64,000 nucleotides of DNA from Acidobacteriota bacterium. GTDB lineage: Bacteria; Acidobacteriota; Terriglobia; Bryobacterales; Bryobacteraceae. The position numbers and the translations under genes were made by a program. Shown in pieces: positions 50,460 through 58,360 of this stretch. The notes beneath the pieces were generated by a model. It was not told the origin of the DNA. It did not search any database and saw only the letters and a program-made list of their open reading frames with translations. Location: contig CANIVU010000004.1 in the NCBI GenBank assembly GCA_947470805.1, forward strand, positions 94,891 through 158,890, written 5' to 3'. How positions within the stretch are numbered: the first letter of the stretch is position 1; every line of letters starts with the position of its first letter.

Positions 50460-50678
50460 ATGAGCAAAGAGGATTGTATTGAAGTTACCGGAACTGTGGT
50501 CGAAAAGTTCCCTAGCGGGTTGTTCAGTGTGCAGTTAGACCAGGAACGGCTCGTACTCGCCCATCTCGCCGGAAAGTTGCGCCGGAATCGTATCCGCGTG
50601 CTGGCGGGGGACCGCGTCACATTAGAAATGTCGCCCTACGATCTGACAAAAGGCCGCATCACCTATCGCCACAAGTAG
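50460..50678 (+). CDS. infA: Translation initiation factor IF-1
   Basis: The 72-residue OB-fold protein has [38 protein letters not shown] and [13 protein letters not shown], all diagnostic. It lies outside a ribosomal-protein operon, which is usual for additional copies in some taxa, so a second infA may exist in this genome. Its own strong promoter and 5' hairpin suggest independent control. Confidence 0.96.
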   Translation: MSKEDCIEVTGTVVEKFPSGLFSVQLDQERLVLAHLAGKLRRNRIRVLAGDRVTLEMSPYDLTKGRITYRHK

Positions 50679-50724
50679 CCTGTAACCTTTCGTCCTCACC
50701 GTCCGGGTTTCGAGAACAATCGCT

Positions 50725-51849
50725 TTGCCAATTCGTACCCTTTTTCTGTTTGGAACCCGGCCGGAGGCCATTAAGCTGTGCCCCGTACTGCGCCATCTGC
50801 AGTCGGAGCCGGAACACTTCGATGTGAAGGTTTGCGTGACGGCGCAACACCGGCAGATGCTGGACCAGGTGCTGGAGGCGTTCCGGGTAAAGCCGGACGT
50901 CGACCTGGACCTGATGCTGCCGGGCCAGACGCTGTTCCAGTCTTCGTCGCGGATGCTGGCGGCGCTGGAGCCGGTGTTCAAAGACCTGAAGCCGGACTTG
51001 GCAATTGTCCAGGGAGACACGACGACGACGCTGTGCGGAGCGTTGGCGGCGTTTTACGCGCGGGTTCCCATTGGCCACGTGGAGGCGGGGTTGCGTACCT
51101 GGGACATGGCCCAGCCGTTTCCGGAAGAGATGAACCGGGTGCTGACCGGACGGATGGCCGACATCCATTTCCCGGCGACGCCGTGGGCGCAGGCCAATCT
51201 GGTGCGCGAGGGCGTGCCGGTGGAGAGAACGTTCGTCACCGGGAATTCCGGGATCGACGCGGTGCTGTACGTGCGCGACGGGCTGGAGAACGGCACGTTG
51301 ACGAGCGGGGTGGACTGGTCGTTTTTGAACCCGGCGAAGCGGTTGATCGTCGTCACGGCGCACCGGCGAGAGAGTTTTGGGGCGGGGTTTGAGAGTATTT
51401 GCCGGGCGATTGCGCGGCTGGCGGCGCGCGAGGACGTGGAAATTGTGTATCCCGTGCATCCGAATCCGAACGTGCAGGACCCGGTGAACCGGCTGCTGGC
51501 GAACCTTTCAAACGTTCATTTGATCGCGCCTTTGGACTACATTCCGTTCGTGGATCTGATGCGGCGGGCGTATCTGCTGATCACCGATTCGGGTGGGGTG
51601 CAGGAGGAAGGGCCGTCGTTGGGCAAGCCGATTTTGGTGTTGCGGGAGAAGACCGAGCGGCCGGAAGCGGTGGAAGCGGGGACGGTAAAACTGGTCGGAA
51701 CGGACGAAAATCGGATTGTAATTGAGACTGAAATCCTTTTAAATGACGTGGTTTTATACGACCGCATGAAACTCGTTCACAACCCTTACGGAGATGGGCA
51801 CGCAAGCGCCCGGATTTCGGCTGCAATCCATTCATTCTTAAGGAAATAA
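50725..51849 (+). CDS. wecB: UDP-N-acetylglucosamine 2-epimerase (non-hydrolysing)
   Basis: The TTG at 50725 gives PIRTLFLFGTRPEAIKLCPV, followed by QGDTTTTL, GHVEAGLRT, HPNPNVQDPV and the late signature TDSGGVQEEGPSLGKPILV with TERPEAVEAGT. This enzyme interconverts UDP-GlcNAc and UDP-ManNAc for envelope polysaccharides. Length (374) is normal. It follows infA by 46 nt. Confidence 0.93.
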   Translation: MPIRTLFLFGTRPEAIKLCPVLRHLQSEPEHFDVKVCVTAQHRQMLDQVLEAFRVKPDVDLDLMLPGQTLFQSSSRMLAALEPVFKDLKPDLAIVQGDTTTTLCGALAAFYARVPIGHVEAGLRTWDMAQPFPEEMNRVLTGRMADIHFPATPWAQANLVREGVPVERTFVTGNSGIDAVLYVRDGLENGTLTSGVDWSFLNPAKRLIVVTAHRRESFGAGFESICRAIARLAAREDVEIVYPVHPNPNVQDPVNRLLANLSNVHLIAPLDYIPFVDLMRRAYLLITDSGGVQEEGPSLGKPILVLREKTERPEAVEAGTVKLVGTDENRIVIETEILLNDVVLYDRMKLVHNPYGDGHASARISAAIHSFLRK

Positions 51850-51919
51850 AAATTTCACTTTTTTTCGTAAAGTGACCCGGTTTTGAGAGGCGCCGAGCCG
51901 TTTTTGCTTGCCAATTTCA

Positions 51920-51925
51920 TAGAAT
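51920..51925 (+). promoter_or_regulatory. -10-like TAGAAT, 6 nt before the AAA+ GTG
   Basis: TAGAAT-GGGGTC-GTG, same hexamer and spacing as at 39424. No Shine-Dalgarno sequence precedes the GTG. Confidence 0.45.
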
Positions 51926-51931
51926 GGGGTC

Positions 51932-52990
51932 GTGAAGTCACTTTCTTTCTCCCCACGCAATCGCCGGAAGGCCTCGTCCTTCACCGGCGCTGCCGGAGCG
52001 CGCATGGCGGCTCAGTTGGCGGAACGAATCATTGGTCAGCCGGACTCGCTGGATGCGATTGTCCCCTACGTACAGATGTACCAGGCGGGACTGGCACCGG
52101 AAGGGCGACCGGCCGGCGTGTTCCTGCTCCTGGGTCCGACGGGCACGGGCAAGACGCGCACGGTGGAGGCGTTGGCCGAAGTCATTCATGGTTCGGCGAA
52201 AAACGTCCTGCGGATTGATTGCGGCGAGTACCAGATGGAGCACGAGGTGGCCAAGCTGATTGGCGCGCCTCCGGGATACCTGGGTCACCGGGAGACGCAG
52301 CCGGTGTTGACGCAACTGCGGCTGAACCAGGTGATGAGTGACCGGGCCAATATCGCCATCGTACTGTTTGACGAGGTGGAGAAGGCCGCGCCGTCGCTGA
52401 CGCGGTTGCTGTTGGGCATTTTGGACAAGGGCACGCTGCGGTTGGGCGACAACAACACGGTGCAGTTTGAGCGGACGCTGATCTTCCTGACCTCGAATTT
52501 AGGGGCGCGGGAGATGGCGCGCGAGTTGCGGCCGACGCTTGGTTTTGAGGCGATCAGCGGTGGGGCGACGGCGTCCGACGACTACTCGCGACTGGAAGAC
52601 GTGGCGATTTCGGCGGTGAAGCGGAAGTTCCCGCCGGAGTTTATCAACCGGATCGACCTGATGCTGACGTACCGGCCGCTGTCGGGCGAGGCGATGGAGA
52701 AGATTCTGGATATCCAGTTGCAGGATCTGGCCAACCACATTTCGAAGCGGCTGGGGGAGCGGCGGTTCTACCTGCAGGTTCCGCGGCGCGCGCGGCGGTT
52801 TTTGCTGGAACAGGGGACTAGTTCGCAGTACGGGGCGCGGGAGTTGAAGCGGGCCATTCACCGGCATCTGATGCATCCGCTGTCGGCGTTGGTGGCCGAT
52901 GGGTGTGTGCCGCCGGGGGCGATTGTGCGGTGCGATTTGCACTCGGGCGGGAAGCGGCTGGATCTGATGCCGTTGGAGGAGGCGGCGTAG
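51932..52990 (+). CDS. Stand-alone single-ring AAA+ ATPase, ClpC/ClpB D2-like
   Basis: 352 residues comprising only a D2-type AAA+ module: Walker A GPTGTGKTRT, EHEVAKLIGAPPGYLGH (pore-loop GYLG), Walker B VLFDEVEKA, sensor-1 FLTSNLG, the arginine-finger region FPPEFINRID, and sensor-2 GARELKRAI with a C-terminal ClpB-D2-small domain. No N-domain, D1 or M-domain is present. LGF (RPTLGFEAI) lies where ClpC carries the VGF ClpP-docking loop. It may be a minimal unfoldase; partner not seen. The GTG start is weakly supported. Confidence 0.9.
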   Translation: MKSLSFSPRNRRKASSFTGAAGARMAAQLAERIIGQPDSLDAIVPYVQMYQAGLAPEGRPAGVFLLLGPTGTGKTRTVEALAEVIHGSAKNVLRIDCGEYQMEHEVAKLIGAPPGYLGHRETQPVLTQLRLNQVMSDRANIAIVLFDEVEKAAPSLTRLLLGILDKGTLRLGDNNTVQFERTLIFLTSNLGAREMARELRPTLGFEAISGGATASDDYSRLEDVAISAVKRKFPPEFINRIDLMLTYRPLSGEAMEKILDIQLQDLANHISKRLGERRFYLQVPRRARRFLLEQGTSSQYGARELKRAIHRHLMHPLSALVADGCVPPGAIVRCDLHSGGKRLDLMPLEEAA

Positions 52991-53210
52991 TTTTGCGCCG
53001 GTTTTCTGGGGGCCGGACCGGCGTGCTTTGTTTCGGTGGGCGCGGGCGGGATGGGCCACGCTACCGGTCCCCGAATAGGTCCGAACGAGCGGCACACCCG
53101 CAAGTGGCCCCCCCTACGCATGATCTTCGGTGTTTTACGGGGAATCGGGGCAGGGAGAGATTGGTAATTGCGGTGACCCTAATTTTGTGGGTCGGATACA
53201 ATGACGTGAT
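52991..53210. other. Intergenic region with a bulged stem-loop and leaderless-type promoter
   Basis: No gene is seen. GGACCGG-CGTG (53015-53025) pairs with CACG-CTA-CCGGTCC (53057-53070), leaving a 3-nt bulge. TACAAT at 53197-53202 lies 8 nt before the ATG at 53211, preceded by GACCC-N9-GGGTC, a possible operator. Confidence 0.5.
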
Positions 53211-55778
53211 ATGTCACGCCTTTTGCTGGTGCTGACCGCATGCGCCCTTCCTCTTCTTGCCGCTGATGGTGACGACTTTTTTGAGTCGAAGATACGGCCG
53301 TTGCTGGCTACGCATTGCCACGCGTGCCACACGGGGGGCGCGTTGGGGAACCTGCGTCTGGATTCGCGGGAGGGGGTGCTGAAGGGCGGGAAGTCGGGCC
53401 GCGTCGTTGTGGAGGGGAAGCCGGAGGCGAGCCTGTTGATTGAGGCCGTGAAGCGGACGCATGTGCGGTTGAAGATGCCGCCGGTGGGGGCGCTTTCGCC
53501 GCAGGAAGTCGCCAGTTTGGAAGAGTGGGTGCGGATGGGTGTGCCGTGGCCGGAGGTGAAGCGGGAAGTGGTTGCCACGGCGGCGAAGATTACAAAAGAG
53601 CAGCGGGCGTTTTGGTCGTTTCAGCCGTTGCCGGCGGTGAGTGCGGCGCCGATTGATGGGTTTGTGAACGCCCGGCTGCTTGCGGCTAAGGTTGCTCCGG
53701 CGAAGGCGGCCGATGCGAGGACGTGGTTGCGACGGGTGACACTTTCGTTGACGGGCTTGGTTCCGACGCCGGAGGAGGCGGAGGCGTTTGCGAAGAATCC
53801 GAACAAGGCGGCGGCGGTGGAGCGGCTGTTGGCATCGCCACGGTACGGGGAACGCTGGGGACGGCACTGGCTGGACCTGGCACGGTACTCCGATGGGGAG
53901 TTGGCGGCGAGCAAGGATACGCCGTTGCCGAATGCGTGGCGGTATCGGGATTGGGTGATCGACGCGTTGAATCGGGACTTGCGGTTTGATGTGTTTGCGA
54001 AGGCGCAGATTACGGAGACGAACGGGGAGTTGGCGGGGCTGGGGTTCCAGGCTTTGGGGGCCGGCGCGAACGATCAACTGGACGTGACGACGAAGGTTTT
54101 CCTGGGCATGACGGTTGGTTGCGCGCAGTGCCACGACCATAAGTACGACCCGATTCCGACGAAGGATTATTACTCGTTGCTGGGTGTTTTTCGGAGTACG
54201 AAGACGGTGGAGCATCCGTTGGTGGGCGAGGCGGAAGTGGCGCGGTATAAGGCGCAGAAGAAGAAGGTTGATGATTTGAAGGAGATATTGGCTGATTATC
54301 TGGCGGAGCAGACGAAGCAGTTGACGGATCTGCTGGCGCGGGATACGGCGAAGTATCTTGTGGCGACGGTTACGGGCGAAGGCGCAGGGTTGGATGCGGA
54401 GACGCTGGGGCGGTGGAAGACTTATTTGGCTGACGACAACAAAGAGCACCCGTATTTGAAGGGCTGGTATGACCTGTTGAAGACCAAGCCCACCGAGGCG
54501 CAGGTGCGGGCGGAGGCGGAGAAGTATCAGGCGTTTGTGTTGGAGCTGTTGGATGAAGCGCGGGAAGTCGACGATAAGAACTACGTGGCGTTTGGCGGGC
54601 GGAAGGGGCAGAAGAACGAGAACACGCGGCAGTATACGAATATTGTTTCGCTGCCGGTCTTGAAGTTTTATCAGTGGCGGGAGTTGGCGTATAAGCCGTA
54701 TGTGACCGATGGGTTTAAGGCGCCGGGTGGGGTTTATTTTTATGACGCCAAGCAGTTGGACCGGTTCCTGGGTGGGATTGCGAAAGCCTATGCGGAGAAG
54801 TTGCGGGTCGAGATTGCGGCTGCAGAAAAAGAGTTGCCGCCGGTGTATCCGTTCCTGCATGCGGTGAAAGATGGCGATAAGCCGGCGGATATTCCGGTGG
54901 CGCTGCGCGGGGATCCGAAGACGCCGGGCGAGATGGCGCCGCGACGGTTTTTGCAGGCGCTTTGCGACGATGAGCCGGCGCGGTTTACGCAGGGGAGCGG
55001 GCGGGCGGAGTTGGCCGAGGCTGTGATCCGGCATCCGCTGACGGCGCGGGTGATTGTGAACCGGGTATGGCAGCATCACTTCGGGAAGGGCATTGTGCGG
55101 ACGCCTTCGAACTTCGGGCGGATGGGCGAGCGGCCGACGCATCCGGAGCTGTTGGACCAGTTGGCGGCGCGGTTTATTGCGGGTGGGTGGAGCTTGAAGA
55201 AACTGCATCGGGAGATACTGTTGAGCGAGACGTATGGGCGGGCGACGGCGGCGAGTGGGGATGCGGATCCGGACAATAAATTATTGGGACATTTTCCGCT
55301 GCTGCACCGTTTGGACATGGAGGCGATTCGGGATTCGGTGCTGGCGGTGACGGGGCAGTTGGATCTGAAAGCGGGCGGGCCGCCGGCGGAGATCACGGAT
55401 GAGAACAAGCGGCGGTCGGTGTATTTGACTGTCAGCCGGACGCGGCTGGACCCGGCGATGGCGCTGTTTGATTTTCCGGATGCGAACAATACGACCGATG
55501 AGCGGGCGGTGACGGCGGGGCCGTTGCAGGGGTTGTATTGGCTGAACAGCGCGTTTGTGACTCGGCAGGCGGGCGTTCTGGTGGAGCGGTTGGCACGTGA
55601 GGCCGGGGCGGCTTCGGAGGCGCGGATTCAACGGGCGTATGCGCTGTTGTATGGGCGACCGGCGGATGCTTCCGAGGTTAAGATTGGTGTGGAGTACGTG
55701 ACATCGGCGGGTGCGAATGCCTGGCCGAAATATCTACAAGCCCTGTTGGGCTCCAGCGAATTTTCGAGCGTGAACTGA
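53211..55778 (+). CDS. DUF1549/DUF1553 protein with N-terminal PSCyt1 cytochrome domain
   Basis: A Sec signal (RLLLVLTACALPLLAA) precedes a planctomycete-type cytochrome domain with CHACH (haem c site) near residue 43 and later GKPEASLLIEAV and PPVGALSPQE. DUF1549 (about 145-350, with GERWGRHWLDLARY) and DUF1553 (from about 600, RVIVNRVWQHHFGKG, RLDMEAIRDSVLA) follow. The combination with a DUF1501 gene is common in planctomycetes and acidobacteria; the substrate is unknown, polysaccharide use has been suggested. Confidence 0.93.
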   Translation: MSRLLLVLTACALPLLAADGDDFFESKIRPLLATHCHACHTGGALGNLRLDSREGVLKGGKSGRVVVEGKPEASLLIEAVKRTHVRLKMPPVGALSPQEVASLEEWVRMGVPWPEVKREVVATAAKITKEQRAFWSFQPLPAVSAAPIDGFVNARLLAAKVAPAKAADARTWLRRVTLSLTGLVPTPEEAEAFAKNPNKAAAVERLLASPRYGERWGRHWLDLARYSDGELAASKDTPLPNAWRYRDWVIDALNRDLRFDVFAKAQITETNGELAGLGFQALGAGANDQLDVTTKVFLGMTVGCAQCHDHKYDPIPTKDYYSLLGVFRSTKTVEHPLVGEAEVARYKAQKKKVDDLKEILADYLAEQTKQLTDLLARDTAKYLVATVTGEGAGLDAETLGRWKTYLADDNKEHPYLKGWYDLLKTKPTEAQVRAEAEKYQAFVLELLDEAREVDDKNYVAFGGRKGQKNENTRQYTNIVSLPVLKFYQWRELAYKPYVTDGFKAPGGVYFYDAKQLDRFLGGIAKAYAEKLRVEIAAAEKELPPVYPFLHAVKDGDKPADIPVALRGDPKTPGEMAPRRFLQALCDDEPARFTQGSGRAELAEAVIRHPLTARVIVNRVWQHHFGKGIVRTPSNFGRMGERPTHPELLDQLAARFIAGGWSLKKLHREILLSETYGRATAASGDADPDNKLLGHFPLLHRLDMEAIRDSVLAVTGQLDLKAGGPPAEITDENKRRSVYLTVSRTRLDPAMALFDFPDANNTTDERAVTAGPLQGLYWLNSAFVTRQAGVLVERLAREAGAASEARIQRAYALLYGRPADASEVKIGVEYVTSAGANAWPKYLQALLGSSEFSSVN

Positions 55779-55779
55779 T

Positions 55780-57138
55780 ATGTTTCCCAGACGCAAATTT
55801 CTAGAGACGTTGGGCGGCGGCTTCGGCATGAGCGCGCTGCAGGGGATGCTGCAGGCGGACCCGGCGCGCAAGACGCATTTTGCGCCGAAGGCGAAGCATG
55901 TCATTTTTCTGTTTCTGAATGGCGGGATGTCGCAGGTGGATACCTTCGACCATAAGCCGGCGCTGGCGAAGTATGACGGGCAGCCGATGCCGGGGCCGAA
56001 GATTCGCACGGACCGGGCGAGCGGGACGTTGATGCGGAGCCCTTGGGAGTTTAAGAAGTACGGGCAGTCGGGCTTGGAAGTGAGCGAGATTTTTCCGCAG
56101 ATTGCGGAGCGAATCGATAACTTCTGCCTGATTAAGAGCATGTACACGGACAACGGGAACCATGGGCCTTCGTTGCAGTTGATGAACTGCGGGCATCAGT
56201 TGCCGGGGCGGCCGTCGATGGGGTCGTGGCTGACGTATGGGCTGGGCACGGAGAACAAGAATCTGCCCGGTTTTATTGTTCTGTGTCCGGGGTTTCCGGT
56301 GTTGGGTTCGACGCTGTGGAGCGCGGGGTACATGCCGTCGTCGTACCAGGGCGTGCATATTCAGAATGCCGAGGTGGAGCCGGAGAAGTTGATCCGGCAT
56401 TTGCGGAATTCGAATTTGAGCGTCGACGAACAGAAGGGGCAGTTGGCGCTGTTGGACCAGTTGAATCAGCGGTACATGGCGCGGGTTGGGGATCAGCCGC
56501 AGTTGGAGGGGGCTGTGCAATCGATGGAGTCGGCATTCCGGTTGCAGACGGAGGCGGCGGGGATTTTCGATATTCGCAAAGAGCCGGAGCATGTGCGGCG
56601 GCGGTATGATGTTTCGGACTTCGGGCGCGGGTGTTTGATGTCGCTGCGGTTGGTGGAGAGCGGCGTGCGGATGGTGCAGATTTACTTCGGCAATTTCCAG
56701 CCGTGGGATCATCACGACGACATTCGGATTCATGCGAAGTTGGCGCGGCAAAGCGATGGGCCGATTGCGGCGCTGGTGGATGATTTGAAGGCGCGCGGGT
56801 TGTTTGACGAGACGCTGATCGTGATCACGGGCGAGTTTGGGCGGACGCCGATGATTCAGAATTCGGGGCTGGAGAAGCTGGGTTGCGGGCGGGATCATAA
56901 TCCGCCGGCGTTTACGGCTTTGCTGGCTGGGGGCGGGATAAAGGGCGGGTTCTCGTACGGGGCGACCGATGATTTCGGGTTCAAGGCCGTGGAGAATCGG
57001 GTGCATGTGCATGATCTGCATGCGACGATCTTGAACCAGCTGGGGTTTGATCATACTAAGTTGACTTATCGGCATGCGGGACGGGATTTCCGGCTGACCG
57101 ATGTGCATGGGGAAGTGATTCGGGATTTGATTGCTTGA
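55780..57138 (+). CDS. DUF1501 (sulfatase-like) protein
   Basis: The leader MFPRRKFLETLGGGFGMSAL is twin-arginine-like (RRKFLE). The DUF1501 domain follows with HVIFLFLNGGMSQVDTFD, SMYTDNGNHGPS, GRPSMGSWLTYGLG and the late ITGEFGRTPM and GRDHNPPAFTALLAGGG. DUF1501 proteins are distant relatives of sulfatases/alkaline phosphatases. It starts 1 nt after the DUF1549/DUF1553 stop, so the two form one functional unit. Confidence 0.93.
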   Translation: MFPRRKFLETLGGGFGMSALQGMLQADPARKTHFAPKAKHVIFLFLNGGMSQVDTFDHKPALAKYDGQPMPGPKIRTDRASGTLMRSPWEFKKYGQSGLEVSEIFPQIAERIDNFCLIKSMYTDNGNHGPSLQLMNCGHQLPGRPSMGSWLTYGLGTENKNLPGFIVLCPGFPVLGSTLWSAGYMPSSYQGVHIQNAEVEPEKLIRHLRNSNLSVDEQKGQLALLDQLNQRYMARVGDQPQLEGAVQSMESAFRLQTEAAGIFDIRKEPEHVRRRYDVSDFGRGCLMSLRLVESGVRMVQIYFGNFQPWDHHDDIRIHAKLARQSDGPIAALVDDLKARGLFDETLIVITGEFGRTPMIQNSGLEKLGCGRDHNPPAFTALLAGGGIKGGFSYGATDDFGFKAVENRVHVHDLHATILNQLGFDHTKLTYRHAGRDFRLTDVHGEVIRDLIA

Positions 57139-57172
57139 GAAGTTTGGGCCGGTTTCGCCACTATCTTTTTGA

Positions 57173-58006
57173 GTGACGAAACCGTACGACCAGGCGTTCA
57201 AGCTGCTGACGGAGGAGGACCCGCGAGCGACGCTGGCGCTGTTTGCTGGGATTCCGTTGACGGTGGCGATGGACGTTCGCGTGTTGGACCGCGAGGTGAA
57301 CCTGTCGGCGCTACAGGTGGATAATCTGTACCGGTGCCGGACGGCGGATGCGGAGTTCCTGGTTCATATTGAGGCGGTGACTCGATTTCGGACGGCGGCG
57401 TTGGACAGGCAGTTTGACTATGTGCAGGCGATTGTTACGAAGTACCGGATGGCGTGCAGGAGCTATCTGGTTTTGTTGACGGAGAAGGGCGTGCCGGGGG
57501 TGTTGCCGCGGACAATCCGGCGTGTACATGGGGACTATGAGGCGACTTTACGGCTGCGGGCGGTGCGGCTGTGGCGGATTCCGGCGGAGCGGATTTTGCG
57601 GCTCGAAAGTGCGCAGTTGTTGCCGTGGATTCCATTGTTGCGGGCGTCGACGGAGGAGATGGAAGAGGCGATGCGGCGGCTGGATATCGCCGATGAGAGC
57701 GTGTTGCGGACGCGGCTGTTTCTGCTGGGGGGACTACGCTATGGTAGTAAAGAAGCGTTTTTGCAGAGGTTGGACCAGATGATTATTTCCGAAGAAATCC
57801 TCAAAGAGTCGAGTACTTATCAGTATTTGATTAATAAAGGGCGTTTGGCGGCGCGGCGTGAGGATTTGGTGCGCTTGTTGACGCGGCGGTTTGGGCCGCT
57901 GTCGACGGCTACGCAGCGGAAGGTGGATGCGGCTCCGATTGAGAAGCTGGATCGGTGGTTTGACCGGGCGCTGGATGCGGCTAGTTTGAAAGACGCGTTG
58001 AAATAG
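57173..58006 (+). CDS. Rpn/PD-(D/E)xK-like protein (DUF4351-type)
   Basis: The protein (277 aa) has the fold start YDQAFKLLTEEDPRATL and the nuclease-like region DNLYRCRTADAEFLVHIEAV. The late C-terminal GRLAARREDLVRLLTRRFGPL resembles DUF4351. In active Rpn nucleases the HxE is followed by xQ (HIEFQ); here it is HIEAV, so the nuclease may be inactive. A GTG start is used. Such genes are often multi-copy. TATCTT lies 5 nt upstream. Confidence 0.82.
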   Translation: MTKPYDQAFKLLTEEDPRATLALFAGIPLTVAMDVRVLDREVNLSALQVDNLYRCRTADAEFLVHIEAVTRFRTAALDRQFDYVQAIVTKYRMACRSYLVLLTEKGVPGVLPRTIRRVHGDYEATLRLRAVRLWRIPAERILRLESAQLLPWIPLLRASTEEMEEAMRRLDIADESVLRTRLFLLGGLRYGSKEAFLQRLDQMIISEEILKESSTYQYLINKGRLAARREDLVRLLTRRFGPLSTATQRKVDAAPIEKLDRWFDRALDAASLKDALK

Positions 58007-58009
58007 GCC

Positions 58010-58360
58010 ATGCCGGCGCGGACTCCGGAGCCTCCTTATTACGCCGTGATTTTTGCTTCGACGCGGACGGGGGACGATGCGGGGTATGCCGAGATGGCGG
58101 CGCGGATGGTTGAGTTGGCTGCGTTGCAGCCGGGGTTTTTGGGGATCGAATCGGCGCCGGGGATTACGGTTTCCTACTGGGAGAGCGAGGCGGCGATTGC
58201 GGCTTGGCATGCAAACGCGGAGCACCTGGAGGCACAGCGGTTAGGCTATGCGCGTTGGTACTCCGCGTTCGAGCTGCGCGTGGCGCGGGTGGAGCGGGCG
58301 TACTCGTTTAGAAGCGCCAGTCCAGACCCACCAGCGGGAACAGACCCAGCTGATTGCTGA
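58010..58360 (+). CDS. Antibiotic biosynthesis monooxygenase-like (ABM) protein
   Basis: A ferredoxin-like ABM fold: YYAVIFASTR, LQPGFLGIES, ITVSYWESEAAIAAWHANAEH and ARVERAYSF. The family would normally end about there. The last 16 residues (RSASPDPPAGTDPADC) come from reading into the antisense of the TonB receptor gene, with which it overlaps by 53 nt. Small monooxygenase or regulatory roles are typical for the family; none is assigned here. Confidence 0.85.
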   Translation: MPARTPEPPYYAVIFASTRTGDDAGYAEMAARMVELAALQPGFLGIESAPGITVSYWESEAAIAAWHANAEHLEAQRLGYARWYSAFELRVARVERAYSFRSASPDPPAGTDPADC

